23,862 nt of DNA from an uncultured Brachyspira sp. (GCF_949287625.1 NZ_CASEGO010000033.1:1-23862); one strand, 5' to 3'. Counted from the first letter of the stretch, positions 1-8,783 are shown. The notes: generated by a model not told the origin, from the letters alone. Numbers and translations: made by a program.

Positions 1-17
1 GATGCGATTATAACCAT
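1..17 (-). CDS. Start of an unidentified gene, truncated by the window edge
   Basis: Only five to six codons are present (M-V-I-I-A..., reading leftward from base 17). The start is supported by a strong Shine-Dalgarno, AGGAGA at bases 25-30 on the minus strand, seven bases before the ATG, and by a near-consensus promoter further upstream. Too little protein is visible to name a product. The gene lies downstream of the ankyrin gene on the same strand but has its own promoter. Confidence 0.6.
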
Positions 18-47
18 ATTTGATTCTCCTAACTCAATATTTAAGCT

Positions 48-76
48 ATAATACAATAATTTCTATCTAATGTCAA
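48..76 (-). promoter_or_regulatory. Sigma70-type promoter for the left-edge gene
   Basis: On the minus strand there is a TTGACA box (71-76), a 17-base spacer and a TATTAT box (48-53). Transcription should start near base 41, giving a leader of about 24 bases before the ATG at 17. The fit to the consensus is unusually good even for AT-rich DNA. It lies between the ankyrin gene stop (99) and the edge gene. Confidence 0.55.
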
Positions 77-98
77 ATAAAAATTATTATTAATTTTA

Positions 99-2018
99 TT
101 ATAAAGATGAATTCTGTTTTTCTTCAGCTTCTCTCAATATCTCAAATATAGCACTGTTATTATTATCTCTTGCTATATCTATAGGATATTTTCCGCTGTT
201 ATTTCTAACCATAACATCAGCACCTGATAATACTAATTCACTTACTATATCAACATTTCCAGAAGTTACAGCTTTATGTAAAGGAGTATCTCCATTCTGA
301 TTTTGTATATTAAGATTTGGCTTTTTCTCTAACAGCATTCTAACAATAGGAAGATTAGAATACTCTGAAGCTATATGCAAAGCAGTATCTCCGTATTTAT
401 CAACTGCATTTAAATCTGCTTTCTGAGTTAATAATATTCTAGTAATATTTTCTGCTCCGCTTTTTGAAGCTATCATCAAAGGAGTGTAGCTTGATATTCC
501 AGCATAATTTATATCAGCACCAGCTTCCACTAATACCTGAAGCAAATCAACATTATCATTATTTATAGCATATTCAATTAGGCTTTCCCCATCTTTTGTT
601 ACTATGGATAGATTAGCTTTATTTGCTATTAATAATTTTGTAAGCTCAACATCATTGTTCATAACGGCAATAGTTAAAGGACTAAGTCCATTACTGTCTT
701 CTGTATTAATGTTCGCTTTATTTTCTATAAGAAGTTTTATCATATCAGTTCTGCTTGATTCTATAGGACTATTCATAGCATATAAAAGAGGAGTTTTCTC
801 TTCATAGCTTACAGCATTAACATTAGCCTTATTTTCTATTAAAATTTTTGCAAGTTCAATATCTCCATTATTTGCAGCATACATCAAAGAAGTCCAGCCG
901 TCATTGTCTGAAGAGTTAACATCTGCTCCATTTGTAAGAAGCACTTTGACTGTATCTATATATGAATTACCGCTCGCTATTATCAATGCATTTTTTCCGT
1001 TAACAAGTCTGTTTAATACGCCTTTATTTATATTTGTAATTATTTTCTCCATTATTTTTGCACTGTCTGATGATTTTTGCTGAACCAATACTAAATCCGC
1101 AGGAGTTGAACTAGTATTATTAAATTTAGATCCAGCTGCTGCCATTATTATATTTCCATATATGCCGCTTTCTCCAGCCTCTTCTATTTTAGCCCCTTTT
1201 GATAAAAAGTAATCAACTAAAGCAGGATTAAGTGATAAAACAGCATTATAAAGCACAGTAGTTCCGTCAGCATTTTTATAATTAATATCTGCCCCATTAT
1301 CTATTAAATAACGTACTATGCTCTCATCGCTATTTTCAATTGCATAACTTAAAAGAGAAGGTTCTCTTTTTAAATCAAATGAATTATCTAAAAGAAGTTT
1401 TATCATAGTTTTATTAGTATGAGAAACCGCATAATATATAGGATAATGATCTAAATACTTGCCAGCATAAGAACCGTATACATTAGCTTTTCCTTCTTTT
1501 ATAAGAAGTTCAGCTATTTTTGTATTATTATTGCTTACAGCAAGCAGCAAAGGGCTAATTCCTGAATCATTGCCTATTTCTGTATCGGCTTTATTCTCTA
1601 ATAAAAACTTAACAGCTTTAATATTATTATTTTGTACAGCATGATATAAAGGAGTTTGATTATCGCTGTCTGTTTCATTAACATCAGCAGAATGATTATT
1701 AACCATTTCTTTTACAACTCTGTCGCCGTATTTTTTATTATATATCTCTTCGCTGTATATTTCATAGTTTCTAACCATTTTATCCATATCAGATTTGCCC
1801 TTTATAAATAAGAACAAACCTACAATGATACCAGCACCCACAAGAAGTACAAAAACAATTGCAACTGCCACAACAGCTACTTTAAATATATATTTTTTAT
1901 TTTCTTCTGCTTCTTTAGATTTATTTACTCTTTCTATAGAATTATTATTTACATTATTCTGTTCACTATTAATTAAATTGCTGTTATTATTTGAATCATT
2001 ATTATTAAAATTTTCCAT
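99..2018 (-). CDS. Membrane-anchored ankyrin-repeat protein
   Basis: A 639-residue protein. Residues 1-40 are polar and Asn-rich (15 Asn in the first 32), residues about 43-73 form one hydrophobic membrane segment, and the rest from about residue 105 is an almost continuous ankyrin array of roughly 14 repeats, with recurring TPLxxA and LLxxGADVN-like motifs. One less regular stretch (about residues 290-345) interrupts the array. Ankyrin arrays bind proteins; the partner is unknown. With one membrane segment and no cleavable signal, the repeats could face either the periplasm or the cytoplasm; the short polar N-terminus rich in Lys/Glu before the segment favours an N-in, repeats-outside topology, but that is inference. 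The start is supported by GCAGG about seven bases upstream. Ankyrin proteins are common in intestinal spirochaetes. Confidence 0.85.
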   Translation of the reverse strand: MENFNNNDSNNNSNLINSEQNNVNNNSIERVNKSKEAEENKKYIFKVAVVAVAIVFVLLVGAGIIVGLFLFIKGKSDMDKMVRNYEIYSEEIYNKKYGDRVVKEMVNNHSADVNETDSDNQTPLYHAVQNNNIKAVKFLLENKADTEIGNDSGISPLLLAVSNNNTKIAELLIKEGKANVYGSYAGKYLDHYPIYYAVSHTNKTMIKLLLDNSFDLKREPSLLSYAIENSDESIVRYLIDNGADINYKNADGTTVLYNAVLSLNPALVDYFLSKGAKIEEAGESGIYGNIIMAAAGSKFNNTSSTPADLVLVQQKSSDSAKIMEKIITNINKGVLNRLVNGKNALIIASGNSYIDTVKVLLTNGADVNSSDNDGWTSLMYAANNGDIELAKILIENKANVNAVSYEEKTPLLYAMNSPIESSRTDMIKLLIENKANINTEDSNGLSPLTIAVMNNDVELTKLLIANKANLSIVTKDGESLIEYAINNDNVDLLQVLVEAGADINYAGISSYTPLMIASKSGAENITRILLTQKADLNAVDKYGDTALHIASEYSNLPIVRMLLEKKPNLNIQNQNGDTPLHKAVTSGNVDIVSELVLSGADVMVRNNSGKYPIDIARDNNNSAIFEILREAEEKQNSSL

Positions 2019-2114
2019 AAACTAACCTGCCATATTTTAATACTAAATTTTGAGAGATATAATAACATATTTTTAATAAATTAAAAGACCGCAATTAAAA
2101 AATTATATACAGCC

Positions 2115-4715
2115 CTATTGTAATATAAAACTCCTAGTTTCTATATAAGGGGTTTCATCAGCAATATATGATTCTATAACAGCTATATAATTACCATTAG
2201 GCAGATATGATAAATCTTCTTTTGGTATAGTAAGTCTAAACACATCATCATATAAAACAGCCTTATATTCTCTTTCGCCTCCATTTTGTAACTGAAGCAG
2301 AACTTTTACAGTAGTATTTGGGTCTGGAAGCTCTAAAGCATTATCTGGATAATTGTAAGAAGAAACATAAATATCAATATTAATATCATTATTTTTACTT
2401 GCTATAGCAGGCATTTCAATATCTTCTATTCTGCTCATTTTAGTTGATAATCTTTCAATCCAATATTCAGCAGTATAGCTGTAATCTTTAAAAGCAGTTA
2501 GTTCTATATAATTAGCCTTTGAATCTATTCTTGATATAAAGAAAGGTCCGTTTGATATATATGCATGTCCGTATTTATCTATAAAGTCAATAGCAGCCTG
2601 ATATCTTTTAACAGCCTCTTCTTTTGTTATAAAATCCTCTATTCCAGCAGGTATATATTCACTGTCTCTCATCTCAATTAATTTTTCTTTTATATCCGAT
2701 ACACAAGTAGGATTTTTTACATCTATAGAAGTTAAAGACTGATCCTGAGATATGGTGTAAACATTTCCAGATTTAGAGCCTTCAAGTACAATTTTCATTA
2801 TAGCTTCATTTATCTCAAAAGGAATAACAGTATTTCTGTTTGGGTTTCCTATCTTAGGACTAACCGCAGCAACGGCAATTTGTCTGTCCATATCCATAGG
2901 CCAATAATAATTTCCATAAAGAGTAAAACTTCCGTCTTCATTTATAATACTTCCTACAGCTCCGTCCATAGCAGAAAGATATCTTCCAGCCATGGCAGAA
3001 TCATAATATTTATCGTTTTCATTAGTTTTTGTGATAACATTAGCTATAAATACGCTTCCGTACATCAAATCAACTAAAGAAGATTCTATACCATGATGCC
3101 ATTTAAAACTTCTAGGTTTAAAATCGCATTTCACATAAGCAGTAAGATTATCAGATTTTTGATAAACTAACTCTCCGTTTTCATTAACTTTTACAGTAAG
3201 CCCCTCTTCCCATTTCTGAGTATAAGGATTATACATCTTAGCATTTTGAGGCACTTTTATAGTACCGACAGGTATGCCGTTATTTCCAGCTCTCACTCCT
3301 ATTTCTAAACTATTAGTATCAGCCTCTCCAAGTATAAACTCTGTTTTAGCAGTAGAAGGTGATTCAAAAGTAGCCCCCGCATCCGAGCAAGGTCCTATCA
3401 TTATAGCAGAATAAGCATCAGAAAATCCACCTACACCTACAGGGTCCCAGGGACTTATAAACAATGAACCTTGAGCTGAATGCTGAAGAACTCTTAATAC
3501 TTTTTCTCCGTTACGATTTGGCTTTATATCGGCACTTCTTATAGACCAGTCATTAACTCCGTCGCCTACGCCGTAAAGCATTCTTCTATTGAATCTCTCT
3601 TTATTTGCAACAAAAAATTGAGTCTGAGAGTTTAAATATATTCTTACAGCATCTTCAAGCCCTATTTCCTGCAAACGCATATTACCATTCCAATATTCAT
3701 CAGCAGTCAAAAACCAACCGTTTGAATTTTTATCGCTTATTCTTGAAGCCTCTTTATTATCATAGTTCCAAAACTCAGAAATATTACCGCCCGGCATATA
3801 GTTGCCTTCTCTCACATACATCTGTCTTAATGTAACGTCCCACCAAGCTCTTGTTGCACCTGCTCCCCAAGCCTCTGTTATAATATTCCATTCATAGTCT
3901 TTTGGGTCTGAACCATATACCACCTGTGTTGATTTATTTCTATCATATAATAATTTTTCTACTTTTATACCTGTTTTTTCTATCAAATCGGATACCGCAT
4001 TACCTGCAGGAAGTCTTCCTGTAGGATCATCAACTCTTATAACAAATTTAATAGTTACTGTTTCACCGTTATATTTCCACCAGCCATTTTCTTTTACTAA
4101 TTTTCCTCTGTTTTCTGGTAAATTGGCTGCTTTTTCCATAGCTTTATTTATATCATTAATTGCTTTCTCTTCATTACCATTTGCTGTCATACCCATTTTT
4201 GAAGGGATAAGATTATATCTGTAAGTACCAGGCTGACCAGGTGTAGCCTGAGTAAATGAAGGCTCTCCTGCTCCTCTTAAAATTTCATCAACAAGTTTTT
4301 TTCTGTCAATCAAAAAATTCATAGCAAATCTTACTTCTTTTATAGCTAAAGGATTAAAATAAGTTTTGCCTTCTCTAGTTGTAACTGTATATGGGGCTTT
4401 ATTAGGTACTGGATTAAAAAGCAAAGACCAAGATCCTGAAGGAACAGCATAAGTATCAAGTTTTTCTAAATCACTTTCGCCTAATGACAAATAAGCAGCA
4501 CCGTCTATTCCGCTAGCCATTAAATCAGCTCTGCCGTCTGCTACATCTTTAATTGCTATTGTCATATCAGTTCTTACTTCATATATTATCTTATCTATTA
4601 ATGCTCCGCCTCTTTCTATTTCCTTTTGTTCAATCTCTTCTTTATTATTTGAACATGACAAAATTATAATTGATATTATTATTAATATATTAAAAATGTT
4701 ATTATTTAATTTCAT
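2115..4715 (-). CDS. ABC transporter substrate-binding lipoprotein, family 5 (oligopeptide-type), oversized
   Basis: An 866-residue protein with a lipoprotein signal (hydrophobic residues 8-20, lipobox ILSC, Cys21). The body has features of family 5 solute-binding proteins, the OppA/DppA group: RFAMNFLIDRKKLVDEIL near residue 130 and a C-terminal NGPFFISRID...AYWIERL block. Ordinary members are about 500-600 residues; this one is longer, with a beta-rich, Ig-like tail (about 770-866). The motif that normally lies mid-protein in OppA (IIYEVRTD...DVADGRADL) follows directly after the lipid anchor, so the layout looks family-specific or permuted. No permease or ATPase lies next to it, so it is an orphan binding protein that must share a transporter encoded elsewhere. 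SD GAGGA lies upstream of the ATG. The ligand is probably a peptide, but this is not shown. Confidence 0.82.
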   Translation of the reverse strand: MKLNNNIFNILIIISIIILSCSNNKEEIEQKEIERGGALIDKIIYEVRTDMTIAIKDVADGRADLMASGIDGAAYLSLGESDLEKLDTYAVPSGSWSLLFNPVPNKAPYTVTTREGKTYFNPLAIKEVRFAMNFLIDRKKLVDEILRGAGEPSFTQATPGQPGTYRYNLIPSKMGMTANGNEEKAINDINKAMEKAANLPENRGKLVKENGWWKYNGETVTIKFVIRVDDPTGRLPAGNAVSDLIEKTGIKVEKLLYDRNKSTQVVYGSDPKDYEWNIITEAWGAGATRAWWDVTLRQMYVREGNYMPGGNISEFWNYDNKEASRISDKNSNGWFLTADEYWNGNMRLQEIGLEDAVRIYLNSQTQFFVANKERFNRRMLYGVGDGVNDWSIRSADIKPNRNGEKVLRVLQHSAQGSLFISPWDPVGVGGFSDAYSAIMIGPCSDAGATFESPSTAKTEFILGEADTNSLEIGVRAGNNGIPVGTIKVPQNAKMYNPYTQKWEEGLTVKVNENGELVYQKSDNLTAYVKCDFKPRSFKWHHGIESSLVDLMYGSVFIANVITKTNENDKYYDSAMAGRYLSAMDGAVGSIINEDGSFTLYGNYYWPMDMDRQIAVAAVSPKIGNPNRNTVIPFEINEAIMKIVLEGSKSGNVYTISQDQSLTSIDVKNPTCVSDIKEKLIEMRDSEYIPAGIEDFITKEEAVKRYQAAIDFIDKYGHAYISNGPFFISRIDSKANYIELTAFKDYSYTAEYWIERLSTKMSRIEDIEMPAIASKNNDINIDIYVSSYNYPDNALELPDPNTTVKVLLQLQNGGEREYKAVLYDDVFRLTIPKEDLSYLPNGNYIAVIESYIADETPYIETRSFILQ

Positions 4716-4750
4716 TAAAAGTCCTCATTATACAAATTAACATAACACAT

Positions 4751-4779
4751 ATAATAATAGCATAAATAATAAATGTCAA
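4751..4779 (-). promoter_or_regulatory. Promoter of the family 5 binding-protein gene
   Basis: Minus strand: TTGACA (4774-4779), 17-base spacer, TATTAT (4751-4756). The expected start site near 4744 gives a leader of about 29 bases carrying the GAGGA ribosome site before the ATG at 4715. The rest of 4780-4908 is AT-rich without other clear signals. Confidence 0.5.
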
Positions 4780-4908
4780 TAAATAATAAGTATTAAGATA
4801 TGAATGATTTTAAATTAAATAATATATTTATTGAAAAATTATTTTAATATTAATTTTAGATTAAAATAATACATGCTATAATAAATAAACCAAATATTAT
4901 TTATTGTA

Positions 4909-5874
4909 TTATAAATTTTCTATTTCTTCTATACTCAATCCTGTATTATCACTTATAAACTTTATATCTAAACCAGACTTTTTTAAATTTTTAGCTATTG
5001 TTATTTTATTTTTTTCAATACCTTTTTCAATACCTTCTTTAATACCTTCTTTAATACCTTCTTTAATACCTTCTTTAATACCTTCTTTAATGCCTTCTTC
5101 TTTAGCTTTTCTCATATCTAATTCTATGCTTTTATTAAAAAAATAAGTATCTACTTCACGCTTTTTATATTTATCCATTACTGGACTATCATTAACAAAA
5201 GTTTGGCATTTTTTTTCTACTTCTTCAAATATAGTATTTTCTTTCATCAAGATAGACATATCTTCCCCCTTAAAAAATTTTATCCAAGAAATGAATTCTC
5301 TATGTATATTATCTAAACTTTCTATCGCAGAAATATTTTTTAAATTGAATTTAGGAAGCTCTAGGAAATGTAATTGACAATGATCTGTCAGAATTTTATT
5401 GTTATTTAACTCTTTTAATACGTAACAGCTATGCCCTTTATCTTCATCAGTTAATATAAAATTTGTAATATTAATACTTACAGTAGGCTTTAATTCATCA
5501 TAAAAAGAACCTCTATTTAAACTAGAACTATAATTATAAGCCCAATAGTATAAAGCCCTTTTTATAAAATCTTCATTTCCCCTTGATTGTATTTCTATTA
5601 AAACGGTTATACCTGTTTCTGTAGTTGCTTTTATATCAACTATAGACTCTTTCTCATCGTAATTTTCAGCAATATTGAATGGATTAAGTATTTCTATTTT
5701 CTTGAAAGTTTCAAAATTTAAATCTTTAAATACAGCATTAATAAAATTTAAAGCTATATTTTCATTACCCGCATGAGAAAATAAATAGCGTATAAAATAG
5801 TCATTAATTCTATTTAAATTATCAACTGTAACAGGTTCATTTAATATTTGTTTTAATTTATCTAAATATTTCAT
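4909..5874 (-). CDS. Rpn-family PD-(D/E)XK nuclease / putative transposase
   Basis: A 321-residue protein of the Rpn/PDDEXK_2 type. The N-terminal RINDYFIRYLFSHAGNE block (about 22-38) is characteristic. The nuclease core shows Asp80 in VDIKA and Glu94-x-Gln96 in VLIEIQSRG, the D...(E)xQ form of the PD-(D/E)XK site, followed by RALYYWAYNY. Family members such as E. coli RpnA are DNA endonucleases that raise RecA-independent recombination. Residues 261-288 are a run of GIKE/GIEK tetrapeptides, likely a charged helical linker, followed by a short helical end (INLxxxTGLSIEEIENL-like, 303-321) typical of this family. All key residues are present, so it is probably intact. No Shine-Dalgarno is visible; the promoter abuts the ATG (see promoter entry). 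Confidence 0.85.
   Translation of the reverse strand: MKYLDKLKQILNEPVTVDNLNRINDYFIRYLFSHAGNENIALNFINAVFKDLNFETFKKIEILNPFNIAENYDEKESIVDIKATTETGITVLIEIQSRGNEDFIKRALYYWAYNYSSSLNRGSFYDELKPTVSINITNFILTDEDKGHSCYVLKELNNNKILTDHCQLHFLELPKFNLKNISAIESLDNIHREFISWIKFFKGEDMSILMKENTIFEEVEKKCQTFVNDSPVMDKYKKREVDTYFFNKSIELDMRKAKEEGIKEGIKEGIKEGIKEGIKEGIEKGIEKNKITIAKNLKKSGLDIKFISDNTGLSIEEIENL
5033..5092 (-). repeat. 12-bp tandem repeat inside the Rpn gene
   Basis: Five consecutive 12-bp units (plus strand CCTTCTTTAATA); the first four are identical and the fifth differs at its last base. A degenerate unit precedes them (5021-5032). Each unit encodes the tetrapeptide Gly-Ile-Lys-Glu, so gain or loss of units keeps the reading frame and only changes linker length. 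Confidence 0.9.
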
Positions 5875-5880
5875 AATTTT

Positions 5881-5909
5881 ATTATACTAACATTAATAAT
5901 AAATGTAAA
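5881..5909 (-). promoter_or_regulatory. Promoter abutting the Rpn start codon
   Basis: Minus strand: TTTACA (5904-5909), 17-base spacer, TATAAT (5881-5886), then only six bases (AAAATT) before the ATG at 5874. A start site about seven bases after the -10 box falls on the A of the ATG, so the transcript would be leaderless, in keeping with the lack of a ribosome site. A second TATAAT-like box lies further upstream near 5930 with a poorer -35. The rest of 5910-6043 shows nothing else clear. Confidence 0.5.
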
Positions 5910-6043
5910 GTAGTATAATTTTATAAAATATTATAACAAATATCAGAATTGTTTTGTAATTAACTTTTTTATCTTGATAGTATTAAAAAACACTAATTTT
6001 ACAAAATATAATATACAAATTTTCAATAACATTTATAATTTAA

Positions 6044-6541
6044 TCATTTATTATTAATAAATTTTATATAAATCAATGAAAGATTAGTTAAATCAGTATC
6101 ATCTTCGGCTTTTGAAGAGAGAATATAATAAATATCATCTATTCTCCATAAAGTAAACTTCTCCCCATTTGAAGAAATATTATATTCAACATTGATATCA
6201 TCTTCTATAAAATTTTTTCCGCTATTTGTATAATTGCCATAAAACGATAATAAATTATTAGAGTTTTTAGAAGCTCTATATATATAAGAATTATCCATAT
6301 AATCAAAATCAATCTCTGCAATGTCTTTATTTATTATAAAATACCTTGCATTTAAACTATTTTCAGGAGCAGAAATTTTTATGCCTAAAGGAATAAATGA
6401 GTTAGGAGAATCCATCTGAACATAATCTAAAACATTTTCTGATATATTATCATTATTTCGTGTTTTTTTGTTTTCATCATTTGAACATGAAACAGCAAAT
6501 AAAAAAGCACAAGTAATTAAACTAATAAAGATTCTTGTCAT
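6044..6541 (-). CDS. Small lipoprotein of unknown function
   Basis: A 165-residue protein with a lipoprotein signal (hydrophobic residues 4-17, lipobox AVSC, Cys19) followed by a polar Asn/Asp/Lys-rich linker. The rest alternates short hydrophobic and polar stretches and looks beta-rich (YIYRASKNS, KFTLWRIDDIYYILSSK). I recognise no family. It starts 13 bases after the stop of the HD-GYP-like gene, and its ribosome site (AAGGG) overlaps that stop codon, so the two are very probably co-transcribed. It should sit in the periplasm or on the outer membrane. Confidence 0.75.
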   Translation of the reverse strand: MTRIFISLITCAFLFAVSCSNDENKKTRNNDNISENVLDYVQMDSPNSFIPLGIKISAPENSLNARYFIINKDIAEIDFDYMDNSYIYRASKNSNNLLSFYGNYTNSGKNFIEDDINVEYNISSNGEKFTLWRIDDIYYILSSKAEDDTDLTNLSLIYIKFINNK

Positions 6542-6554
6542 ATATTATAAGCCC

Positions 6555-7955
6555 TTAATCAAAAGTTTTCATTTCTAGTAAATATTTTTTAAATATAGTA
6601 AATAATATATAATCAATTTTTACTTCATCTTTTAAGAAATTATCATACATATAATTTAAAATATCATTATCTGTATCAATTTCATTAAAACATATATCTC
6701 TTTTATATTTTAGGAAATCATATAAGTCTAGTATCTCTAAAATCTTTACTGGATAATATACAGAAGATGTAAAATTAAGTATATCTTTAGAATCAAAAGT
6801 AATTAAATACTGATATTCAAAATTAGGTCTCTTTGCTCTCATAGCCTCGCATAATGTAATTGCAAAGCCGTAACCATATCCGTAATATTCATGATGAAGA
6901 CCTACTGCTAAATTAACATCTTGATTATTAGATATAGAGTATTTAAGATAGTTATATGACTTAATAGCATGAGAGTAAAGTTCATTATTACTATTTTCTA
7001 CAGGTAAATAATTAATAATTTCTGTTAATGTAATATCATGTAAAAGTGCGGCAATAGACATATTAACAATTTCAATATAATCAAACTGTCTTATACCTAA
7101 TTTAAATATATTATCTAATTTGCTTGTATCTTTAATAAATCTATTTTTTTTAGATATTTTATCATAATACTGCATATAGTCATTTTTCCACTTAGCCCTT
7201 ATTTTTGAAAGTATACCCATATTAATATTTTTATTGTAAAATATCATATATTCTATAGTATTTATAAATAATCTGCTGCTATGATCTATTATATTACATC
7301 CAGTAAACCCTATAGTATTTGTAAACATGTCATTTTTTTCATACGGTTTATTAAGAAGTACAAAAACACTTTCTGCTACACTTCTTAAAAGTTCTTCATA
7401 ATTGATATTAAAATTATTAGAATCAAATAATTCATTATCAGATATATTTCCAATAACATTTATTCTCTGCATTAATCCCAATTTTATTAATATCTCCCCT
7501 ACTATTTCAGCAGCTTTACAGGTAAATTTATCTCTATTCTCTTCCATCTCTAATTTTAATATAAGCTCTTTAATATTTTCTATTCTTCTAAAATAATTCA
7601 TAGATAATATCTCTTCAAGCATTTTCTCCTGAACTATTCTAATACTTTCTATAGGGTCTTTACAGCTTGTAAAAATAGAATAAAAGTAATCTTTACTATT
7701 TAAAGAATTTGGATTTACAAAAAATTCTATCATCTCTAGGTATGACTTATATATATAATACTCTGATTTATTGAATAAAATATTATTCTGACAATCTTCA
7801 CTAAATAAAAAATCAACTTTATTGTAAGGCACTGCATTTACAATACCATATTCATTTTTAGAAATAATTTCTATTTTATCCTTTTGTATTAAATCTTTAT
7901 AATCTTTGAGTTTATCTAATGATATCAAAGCATAATTATCTAAATTTATTTCCAT
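6555..7955 (-). CDS. Divergent HD-GYP-domain protein (putative cyclic-di-GMP phosphodiesterase)
   Basis: A 466-residue protein. Residues 1-200 match nothing I recognise. From about 215 the metal-site pattern of an HD-GYP domain can be followed: His225 (IIDHSSR), His306-Asp307 (LLHDITL), His329 (SHAIKSYNYLK), His354-His355-Glu356 (GLHHEYYGYGYG) and Asp410/Asp413 (ILDLYDFLKYKRD, the counterpart of VADxYDALxxxRPY). The signature GYP reads GYG, and the Asp of HHExxDGxGYP is Tyr. HD-GYP enzymes open cyclic-di-GMP; with all metal ligands kept, activity is plausible but unproven. No membrane segment or signal peptide, so it is cytoplasmic. SD GCAGG precedes the ATG. It heads a two-gene unit with the lipoprotein behind it. 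Confidence 0.68.
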   Translation of the reverse strand: MEINLDNYALISLDKLKDYKDLIQKDKIEIISKNEYGIVNAVPYNKVDFLFSEDCQNNILFNKSEYYIYKSYLEMIEFFVNPNSLNSKDYFYSIFTSCKDPIESIRIVQEKMLEEILSMNYFRRIENIKELILKLEMEENRDKFTCKAAEIVGEILIKLGLMQRINVIGNISDNELFDSNNFNINYEELLRSVAESVFVLLNKPYEKNDMFTNTIGFTGCNIIDHSSRLFINTIEYMIFYNKNINMGILSKIRAKWKNDYMQYYDKISKKNRFIKDTSKLDNIFKLGIRQFDYIEIVNMSIAALLHDITLTEIINYLPVENSNNELYSHAIKSYNYLKYSISNNQDVNLAVGLHHEYYGYGYGFAITLCEAMRAKRPNFEYQYLITFDSKDILNFTSSVYYPVKILEILDLYDFLKYKRDICFNEIDTDNDILNYMYDNFLKDEVKIDYILFTIFKKYLLEMKTFD

Positions 7956-7991
7956 ATAATTACCTGCTTAATAATAACATAATAATTGGTT

Positions 7992-8019
7992 ATTATATTA
8001 TATAATAACAATAAAACAA
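7992..8019 (-). promoter_or_regulatory. Promoter of the HD-GYP-like / lipoprotein unit
   Basis: Minus strand: TTGTTT (8014-8019), 16-base spacer, TATAAT (7992-7997), in the divergent gap between this unit and the YheO-type regulator. The leader to the ATG at 7955 is about 30 bases. Confidence 0.4.
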
Positions 8020-8037
8020 ACATTTTATTAAAAAAAA

Positions 8038-8067
8038 TTGTAAAAAGAAAAAAAATTATTATATTAT
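8038..8067 (+). promoter_or_regulatory. Possible promoter of the YheO-type regulator gene
   Basis: Plus strand: TTGTAA (8038-8043), 18-base A-rich spacer, TATTAT (8062-8067). The strong ribosome site AAGGAG follows at 8088-8093. In DNA this AT-rich the -10 is not unique, so the call is modest. Confidence 0.35.
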
Positions 8068-8105
8068 TAAATAAGTAGTATATTATGAAGGAGCTAAATA
8101 TATAA

Positions 8106-8783
8106 ATGGACGAATACAGATATACTCAAGAAGATTTTGCTATACTAGATTCCTACAGGACTGTATGTCAATCTCTTGGAAAATACCTAGGTGAAAATGC
8201 AGAATTAATACTATACTCCTTTGAAAATAAACAGCATTCAATAATACATATTGTTAATGGTCATTTATCAAATAAAAAAATAGGCGATTATTTATTTGAA
8301 AGAGATAAAAGTGTACTAAATGAACTTTTAGATAAAAATAATGATTATAAAAATAACTTTATAGAAAATGTAACTGGCGAATGCTCGAAAATAAATTATA
8401 CTTTAATAAAAAATTCTAATAAAATTCCAATAGGGCTTATGATGATAAATTGGAATTATGATATTTCTTTGATTAATACGCTAAAAATATTTATTCCAGA
8501 ACACGCTGCCTGCAATACTGAAATAAAAGAAAATAAAAACAATAAATCCGAAGAAATAATTTTAGATGCTATAAAGAAAGTTATTACTGGAATAGATAGA
8601 GATGAAGTAGGTCCGTCTGTTTATAATAAAACAATTATAAGAAAATTATTTAATCAAGGAATATTTGAGTTTAAAGAATCAGTTCAGATAGTTGCAAATT
8701 ATCTAAATATATCTCACCATACAGTATATCTTCATCTTAGAAGCATAAAAAGAATAAAAAAATCGATAACAAATAAAATATAA
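8106..8783 (+). CDS. YheO/DauR-type transcriptional regulator (PAS-like domain plus HTH)
   Basis: A 225-residue protein with the YheO-like PAS domain in the N-terminal half (LDSYRTVCQSLGKYLGENAELILYS... and IPIGLMMINW) and a C-terminal helix-turn-helix (about 189-217; VANYLNISHHTVYLHLRSIK). Members such as DauR repress D-amino-acid or other catabolic genes, and the PAS-like part senses a small ligand. The start is fixed by AAGGAG 12 bases upstream. It is divergent from the HD-GYP-like unit, sharing a 150-base gap, and could control that unit or itself; its target is not evident. A length of about 220 residues is normal for the family. Confidence 0.8.
   Translation: MDEYRYTQEDFAILDSYRTVCQSLGKYLGENAELILYSFENKQHSIIHIVNGHLSNKKIGDYLFERDKSVLNELLDKNNDYKNNFIENVTGECSKINYTLIKNSNKIPIGLMMINWNYDISLINTLKIFIPEHAACNTEIKENKNNKSEEIILDAIKKVITGIDRDEVGPSVYNKTIIRKLFNQGIFEFKESVQIVANYLNISHHTVYLHLRSIKRIKKSITNKI

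Noticed and set aside
5033..5092. CRISPR-like direct repeats
   Set aside because: Units are 12 bp, adjacent without spacers, and in frame within a gene.
4904..5146. Opposite-strand ORF with repeated Ile-Pro-Ser-Leu
   Set aside because: It is the antisense shadow of the GIKE repeat in the Rpn gene and has no ribosome site of its own.
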